In this document: positions 24,582-33,500 of the stretch, piece after piece | How positions within the stretch are numbered: the stretch's first letter is position 1 | How the letters are laid out: each line of letters opens with the position of its first letter | Assembly: GCF_030269925.1 (NCBI RefSeq) | Contig: NC_085128.1 | Location: 13,828,501-13,892,500, forward strand | Source: Bombyx mori | Lineage: Eukaryota > Arthropoda > Insecta > Lepidoptera > Bombycidae | Direction of reading: 5' to 3' | DNA: 64,000 bases | Program-made: the position numbers and the translations under genes | Notes under the pieces: model-generated | What the model was told of the DNA's origin: nothing | The model's database searches: none | What the model saw: only the letters and a program-made list of their open reading frames with translations

Positions 24582-27500
24582 ATATATATATATATATATA
24601 TGTCGGCGCAAATATGACTATTTACCTACTGATCATCAACTAATTACTCTGTGATAAGAAATTGATGTTAAACAGTCCCTTTTATTGTAATTTCAATACT
24701 TTAAAATCTTGTAAACACGCTCACGTGTTTAATACTTGTAAACACGCTGACGTGTACGAAGTCCTATAAATACGGCCGTGCTATCTAGCGCTTATTCATT
24801 CGTGTCCGAGCCGTAGTACAGTACGGATCTCTCTGTAACGTTGTTATGCTTCTCGTGCAATATACGCAGTTCTCGTGAAGTTTTGTTTTGGAAGCCCAAA
24901 TATGAGTCATCATCGAGAACTTAATGACCGTGACGTCAACGATGCTGACGTCACACTTTTTAAAAACGTTCCTTCAGCGTTTCTCCTCCGTCATCAGAAG
25001 TGGGATCACATGCCGCCTCCGCTCAGCAACAACCTGGAGACCATTTAACCATATCGGCGGAAGAAGACTACCCCCCAGCAACAGCCGATGAGCCTATACA
25101 TCTACTTCACAAATCAGCATGGTCGAGCAACAAAATCAACACTCAAAGATAAGTCTTTATTTTTGATTACTAAAATTCCACCACATAAGTACCACAGTGT
25201 ACGCCCACTACATAAGTACCACAGTGTACGCCCACTACATAAGTACCACAGTGTACGCCCACTACATAAGTACCACAGTGTACGCCCACTACATAAGTAC
25301 CACAGTGTACGCCCACTACATAAGTACCACAGTGTACGCCACAACATCACACTACACAACATCCTTATCCGAACACCTTAAATAAATCTACGAGAACCGC
25401 CGAGAACTCTACGAGAACCGCCGAGAACTCTACGAGAACCGCCGAGAACTCTACGAGAACCGCCGAGAACTCTACGAGAACCGCCGAGAACTCTACGAGA
25501 ACCGCCGAGAACTCTACGAGAACCGCCGAGACCTCTACGAGAACCCTACTATACCCTCCGAAAACCCTACGATACCCTCCGAGAACCCTACGATACCCTC
25601 CGAGAACCCTACGATACCCTCCGAGAACCCTACGATACCCTCCGAGAACCCTACGATACCCTCCGAGAACCCTACGATACCCTCCGAGAACCCTACGATA
25701 CCCTCCGAGAACCCTACAATCAAATCGCATTAATAAGTCTCAAACCTACATAGTTACAAGTAACGCAAGTATAACAGATGCGCTACTCAGAGAAACTTTT
25801 TATTCCTACAGGTCAATGAGAATCAAAGAAAAACCTACGAGAATCAACGAGGCCGGTGCAGAGCACGCACCGCCTGTCAGTATGGCCGTGTCGGCGCAAA
25901 TATGACTATTTACCTACTGATCATCAACTAATTACTCTGTGATAAGAAATTGATGTTAAACAGTCCCTTTTATTGTAATTTCAATACTTTAAAATCTTGT
26001 AAACACGCTCACGTGTTTAATACTTGTAAACACGCTGACGTGTACGAAGTCCTATAAATACGGCCGTGCTATCTAGCGCTTATTCATTCGTGTCCGAGCC
26101 GTAGTACAGTACGGATCTCTCTGTAACGTTGTTATGCTTCTCGTGCAATATACGCAGTTCTCGTGAAGTTTTGTTTTGGAAGCCCAAACATGAGTCATCA
26201 TCGAGAACTTAAAGACCGTGACGTCAACGATGCTGACGTCATACTTTTTAAAAACGTTCCTTCAGCGTTTCTCCTCCGTCATATATATATAAATGAATTG
26301 CCGTTCGTTAGTCTCGCTAAAACTCGAGAACGGCTGGACCGATTTGGCTAATTTTGGTCTTGAATTATTTGTGTAAGTCCAGAAAAGGTTTAAAATGTAG
26401 ATAAATATGAAAATGCTCGGAATTAAATAAAAATAACAATTTTGTTTTTCCTTTGATGTGTCCCCCGTCGGACGGATTCCTTTTGTTTGTTTTGAGTTTA
26501 TTTTATACAAAAGTTTAGGTCTTTTATTTATCGATTGAGGCACTACGAAGTCTGCCGGGTCAGCTAGTTAATTTATATAAAACAATGCATTGCGATTCAA
26601 ACAAACAAAACTAGTCCACGTTGAGTATATTCAATCGCAATTAAACTGTGACTGTTTTTCTGGTTATAATGAACAACACTAAAGTACGAACGCGTTGAAA
26701 CTTTTATTGGCCTTTAAAACTAGTTTAGTATGTATTGCAGACGTTACAGGAATAGATCGGTGGAAATACTAAACGCTCCAAATATAATATTATGCTGCTA
26801 GTAAAATAAATTCAAGTGCAGCTCACATTAATTTCGTAATATGAGTTCTTACACGTTTAGTGTAACTTGTTTGAATATGTATACATTTCTCTAAAGTGTT
26901 TTAAAATTTAAAAAGTTTTAAAATTCGAACCGTCCGCGAAGTAGAAAATTAAAATCTCCCTGTATTCGTAGCTGTGTGACTACACCATGGTCAATTCCTA
27001 GGGTCATTTTTTTTTGTCAATGTCCATCGAACGAATGTAATGGAGTTAAAACTTGTAATAGGGCGTATCGAGCTGGTGCTACTATTGTCTATTTCTACCA
27101 CGAAGCAGCTAAGAGTTATCATTTCAAGGTATTCCTCAAGATAATAATCTTACGTATTTTAGAATTTTATTGTTTTAAATTGTTCATTATCTATTACACA
27201 TTGCTGATAGTTAACTGTACTCGGGAATACTGTTCGATTTTTTATTTATTTAATTATAGATACACTTCAAAAAACATAAAGTTTGTTGGTATACCTATTA
27301 TGTCGCTTAGAAATCAACAGCCGCGATTGATAATTAAGCAGTGACTTTTATAACATTTGGACAAATGTGTTTTAAATACAGCATGTTCTTAAATATTCAC
27401 CACATACTCAGCTCATACATAATTAACACACTATAAAAGCATCTATCCAATAACCTTGAATACTGCTTAAAATACGAATGTAGGTATTAATGCAATCTGG

Positions 27501-30500
27501 ATTTCTTTAGATTCAGGAATCTACAAGTTAATTCGAAGAAATTGGAGATTCTAACTGATAATTATGCAAAAAAAAACATAAATTCATCTTTGACCCTTTG
27601 ACTAGAATTTTCGTGTTCCATCATCACGATTAGTAAGCACGAAAACTATTCGCACTCGCACCATTCGCTCCGATAATATTTACATCGTGTTTAAATGGAA
27701 AAATACTAATACATTTCTTCTCTCACATTTCTTCGCCAACGCGTTTTAAGAACACGTTCAATTAAGTTTTCAGCGTTCACATATTATATGATTTATAACT
27801 TCGTAGCGTTGCGGTGTACGAAAATAGCTTATTTACAAACATCGCGTACTCGTAGCGGCCGGAGGAGATCGGCGCCGAGTGAGAAGTCCGTTGAAACAAT
27901 GCAAGAACACTATGAGAAAAACGAAACGAAACATCTCTAGGATTTTCAAACAAAATATTAGTAACCTTGTCCCAGGAATTTTTTGATTACATTTAGTATT
28001 CGAATTACAGAATTTTAACATGTCCGTGCATTGAGTTGATGAAATTTTGAGGTCGGTCTTTTTTATTGGTTGTGGCTACTGGAGCCCATAGACATCTACA
28101 ACGTAAATGCGCCACTCACCTTGAGATATAAGTTCTAAAGTCTCAAGTATAGTTACAACGGCTGCCCCACCCTTCAAACCGAAACGCAATACTGCTTCAC
28201 GGCAGAAATAGGCAGGGCGGTGGTACCTACCTGTGCGGACTCACAAGAGGTCCTACCACCAGTAAAAATATCAAACGTTTCACTTCAAATAAACGTTCTT
28301 TTGTCGGTCGTCATTACAAGTATGCTTAAAGTTTTTGGAATTGATTAGCCTATAATTACGATTTAAAATGCATGTTATATGTGAAACAATTATAAGTTCT
28401 GTTCTTGTTCGATTGCCGACATAATTATTGTACAATTAAGGCTTAGACTTCATGTCTCAAGATAAGTAGTGGTATTCAGTCTATGTTGTCTATGGGCTCT
28501 AATTACCATTGAACATTAGGAAGGACTTGAGTTTTTTCGCCTTTTATAAAATAGATTGGCAAAGAAAATTCGAATGCATCTAGTTGTGTGGAAGTTTTTG
28601 CGAAGTAAACTTTATTTTACCCGGGTAATCTTAAAACCTTAGCTACTCAATTATAACCTCAAACTATAAGTTTATTAGTAACAAAATTAATTTTCCAAAA
28701 CAACGGCGACTGTCGTTTCCTACGGCCCTAATTGAAGTAAATAATCATATGAATATTGAATTGTGGATGTTAAAAGTGTTCATAGTGTTAACGGAGTACA
28801 AAATACTAATTGAATCAATTTACTACACCACTGTCGGTTTGGCTTAATCGGCAGGATTACTGGTACGCCGACGCCGGCCTAATTGTATTAGCGGTCGATA
28901 TTGTCTAGTTTTAATAAAACTTCCAATAACCGAGGCTATTGACACCGAAGATAAGAAGGCGTGAAGAAGCATAGTGCATTGTGTAATCAACACTTCGAGC
29001 TATGTACGACCTTCAGCAATAAAGAGACCGACTTAGAAGAAGAGTCGTCGTGGCCTAACGGATAAGACGTGCAGTGCATTCGTGTTGAGCGATGCACCGG
29101 TGTTCGAATCTCAGGCGGCAACCAATTTTTCTAATGAAATACGTACTCAAGAAATGTTCACGATTGATTTCCACGTTGATAGATTAACATCGTGTAATAA
29201 AAATGAAACCCGCAAAATTATAATTTGCGTAATTATTGGTGGTGGGACCTCTTGAGAGTCCGCGCGGGTGGGTACCACCTTTCTGCCGTGAAGCAGTAAT
29301 GCGTTTCGGTTTGAAAGGTGGGGCAGCCGTTGTAACTATACTTGAGACCTTAGAACTTATATCTCAAGGTGGGTAGCGCTTTAAGTTGTGGATGTCTATG
29401 GGCTCCAGTAACCACTTAACACCGGGTGGGCTGTGAGCTCGTCCACCCATCTAAGCAATAAAAAAAATGTCTGACTTCACTATTTCATTAGCAAACTAAC
29501 AATTTAATTTTTTTTAAATTTGGGCACACTGAACTGAATGTCTGTCATGTTTTTTTTTTATTTGATTTTTCAGGTAATAAACAATACAACAGTTTTCTTT
29601 GCAATAAACTAAAATATTTTACGAAACAACAACATGTTTCATCACGTTTACGACACGAAAACCACGTGAAATATTAATGACGCACTCAAGTAATTATTTA
29701 CGGATTGATCCTAAAAAGATCTGAATACCCAAGTGACCCACATTTTCATTCCAACGCACATTCCCGGTCCCTTCTCGCATTATTTGATTTGCACATTGGT
29801 ACCGAGTCCCTCACAGCTTTTGTCTGCTGTCGTCGACTCAATATAGCGTAAACATTATATATGAAGGATCGATATTTCCAGACTTCATTTTAAATACCTG
29901 CTTCGTCTTCATATCGTTTCTTTGTATTTTGGCAGACAGCTGCTTGGCTCTGCTCCTGGCATTGCTCAAGTCCATGGGCGACGGCAACACAGTTAAATTC
30001 ATTTGGAATAGAAATGTCCTTGTCTATATTAGACGGGAACATTTCTGCTATAGAGAAGCGCTCAAAAACATTGCTCGGATTAAATATACACTACATAGTT
30101 TGTGACGAAATAATATTTCATCGATATTCTTAATCATCTTCGGTAGGCAGCGGCTTGGCTCTGCTCCTGGCATTGCTGAAGTCCATGGGCGACGGTAACC
30201 ACTCATCATCAGGGGCCGTATGCTCGTCTGCCTACAAGGGCAATAAAAAAAAAATCTTCAATTTCTTATCAGTGATTCACGAGTAATAAAATTCAACTGA
30301 TTTTCAATGTAACTTTTGGCGCGTTACTAAGGTACAATGAAGTGAGAAATAACGCGTTAATTAAATTTTTGTTTTTCGTTGTGTTCATTTTAATTTTTCG
30401 GATACTAAACCGATCGATCGCTCGAAGAACAGTTTGTTTGTAAACAAGATCTCGGAACGACGACCCGCGTGGGCCGTGTGTTTGATATTTAACAACGTAT

Positions 30501-33500
30501 TTTTTTGCGTCGAAGCGCCGCTAAGTTTACACTTTTTGGTGCCTGAAAGAAACAATGATTTAATAAAATTCTGTTTATTTTTTTTACTACAACAGTAAAC
30601 GCTATAACAATACTCTTCGGCGAGAATATTCCAAGTTACAATTTGAACGTTGAAGCAGCAATTTTGTAAAACATAAAATCTAGTTTTTAATTTATAGTAT
30701 TTATTGCTTATTGTTTCCCGAGCGCTATGACATATAGTTCTTCAAACGAGGCTTGTGGAGAGTACTTTACGGTAGGCACCGGCTTGACTCTGCCCCTGGC
30801 ATTGCTGAAGGCCATGGGCAACGGTAACCACTCACCATCAGGTGGGCTGTATGCTCGTCTACCTACAAGGGCAGTAAATGGTGGACGAGCTCACGGCCTA
30901 CCAGGTGTTAAGTGGTTACCGGAGCTCATGGACATCAACAACGTAAATGCCACCACCCACCTTGAGTTCTAAATCTCAATTTTACAGTAAAACGGCTGCT
31001 CCATCCTTCAAACCGAAATGCATTACTGCTTCACAGCAGAAACAGGCAGGGTGGTGACACCTATCCGTACGAGTTCACAACACGTCCTGCCACCAATAAT
31101 TACGCAAATTATAAATTTTGCGGACATGGGTTTTATTAGAATGGAAGAAGTTAATTATTGCTCACTCATTATATATCTGCCACAGTTTTACATTTTAATT
31201 CATTATAATACTAGTTTACCTTTCGATACTATCTTTCTCGGGAGAACCTCTTCCTCATACCAACCAACAGAAATTCACAGCCCTCAAAAATATATATATT
31301 TATTTTTGATTCAAGTATGCATTCAAGTGCATCATCTAAAACATAGAAATACGCTTGAACGACTTTCATAATGAACTAATTATAATTTGTGGTAAGTGTA
31401 ATTATACAGTTAACTCCGCCGTTGTCGGTCCCAAGCCCGAATGAGAAAGGAGGAGGGTTGGTGTGGACGAAACCTACCCATGCCGCAAAACAGTCAACGC
31501 CGAATATCGGGCGGCGGTAAATAACCCGACATCCCTGAGCGGCCCTAGCGTCCCGGGGCGGTAATCAGTAACCGTGAGGACCTAAATACCCTCTAAAAGT
31601 CTGACGCGGAAGGACGTGGGAACCCACCGCGATTACCTTCCCAAGAAAACCCCCTTATGGAATCAGTAACAACGAGAGTGAATTTGTTGGGCAACCCGAC
31701 TAACCATCGGCGCCACCCAGTATCCGGGCTGGATGGTGTGAAATTGGCAACCGAAGCTTCCCCTGAGGTAAATCGACAGGCCTCAGAAGGAGGAGATACT
31801 ACTGTCGGTACTGCAGCTTCTAAAAGCGAGAAGACCTCTATACGATCGAGTCATCGTATTGGCGCTTGGAACGTCCGAGGTCTGCTGGAGGCGGGTAAGC
31901 TGACAATCGTGGAAAAGGAAATGGAATCTCATGACATCTCCATACTAGGCATCAGTGAAACTCACATGCGTGGTAATGGCCACTTCACCACTGCGACAGG
32001 GAACACCATGTACTTCTCAGGCTGTGAAGATTCAAGTTTGAGTGGAGTCGGAATCATATTGCCGCCACACTTAAACAAATATGTCCTCGGTTATAATCCG
32101 GTGTCTGATAGAATCCTGACAATGAAACTGAATACCAATCCATGTGTGCTGAATGTTATACAGATATACGCACCGACGGCACAAGCTCAGGATGAGTTAA
32201 TTGTGGACTTCTATGGAAAACTGGAGGAAATACTGAATTCTATACCTAGTCGGGAAATTAAGATAATTCTTGGTGATTGGAATGCCAAAGTTGGCAGTAC
32301 ACTGGATGATAATCATATCAGGAGCACAGTTGGAAAATTTGGACTTGGCATTAGGAATGAACGGGGTGAAAAACTGATCGAGTTCTGCATTGAAAGAAAT
32401 CTCAGTATTATGAACACTTACTTCCAACATCATCCAAGACGCTTATACACGTGGAGATCTCCAGGTGACAGGTACAGAAATCAAATCGACTACATCATTC
32501 TAGATGGCCGCTGGAGATCCTCAGTATCTAACGTGAAGACCTTTCCCGGCGCAGAGTGCGGCTCCGACCATAACCTGCTCGTAGCTAACTTCTCGCTGCG
32601 TTTAAAGGCGCCCAGACGTCAACCACCAAAACCCAATAGTTTGGATCCTTCCGAACAACCGATCTTCCGAGAGGCATTAGAGGCGATCTTGAAGGATTCT
32701 CCAACGCACATTCACGCTAACGCTGATACACAGTGGAAACACTTGAAAGGTCACATCAACGATGCGCTGGACCAGATCGCTAAAAAGAAAAAGCCAGAAC
32801 CGAAGAAAAAATGCTGGATCTCCGATCATTCGTGGGAGCTTATTCAACGCAGGAAAGACTTAAAAACTAGCGGTTTGCAAAATGGTGCAAAGGTTAAATA
32901 CTCCGAACTTAGCAGAGCTATTCGGGTCAGTTGTCGCCTTGACAAGAACCACTTTGTTGAGAAAAATCGTGCGTGCGAAGGTGATACAAAAGGGTGGGCA
33001 CGACCCTCAGCAATGAGGAATACGACGCAAGGTGGAGGTAATTATACATACTTATATCATGTATATAAGTCTCAATTAAGGGAGCATTTCAGGGACTTTC
33101 ACATTTGAATATTCAAACCTTTTTTTTATTAGGTGGATGAACGAACTTACCTAGTTATCGGAATCCTGAGATCAAAGTCTAAACTGTCTTGTACTACAAA
33201 TGGCTATTCTACCCTTTAAATTGGAACGCATGACCGATTTTCGGCAAGAACAGATAGTCGGTAATACCTACGTACATTTATAAATGAGTCGACTATTATC
33301 AAAGCCGGCAATGTGACTTTTGGACAATTATTGGTAAATCAGAAAAACGAATTAGTGACTTTGTATTCCATTGGCAGTCACAAAACTCTTCTGAACGACA
33401 TCTTAGATAAATAACAGGTTAAGTATTAACCTTTATTTAATGCAGGTTTTGAACCGTATTCTTTGAAGGAGACGATTATATTCAAATCAATCTGTATTGA

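Larger units (their letters stand above)
24601..26281 (+). mobile_element. Non-autonomous LTR retrotransposon, 1681 bp, interior mostly minisatellite
   Basis: Two direct repeats of exactly 393 bp (24601-24993 and 25889-26281) both begin TGTCGGCG and end CCGTCA. They differ at only three positions, so the insertion is young. The 895-bp interior begins TCAGAAGTGGGATCAC and holds three tandem arrays (25184-25340, 25387-25533, 25545-25712). No gag, protease, reverse transcriptase or integrase is readable, and no clear polypurine tract precedes the 3' LTR. The flanks are TA repeats, so the target duplication (4 or 6 bp of TA) cannot be fixed. A TRIM-like, trans-mobilised element is the best reading; its superfamily is not determinable. 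Orientation is taken from the TATA box in the LTR. Confidence 0.85.

Noticed and set aside
25184..25712. CRISPR-like array
   Set aside because: Repeats are head to tail with no unique spacers, inside a eukaryotic LTR element; they are minisatellites.
25088..25730. Long open frames on both strands with repeated peptides (HKYHSVRPL, SEGIVGF)
   Set aside because: Produced by 27- and 21-bp tandem units whose lengths are multiples of three; no unit-independent coding signal exists.
32197..32433. 78-codon - strand ORF
   Set aside because: Antisense shadow of the LINE endonuclease ORF.
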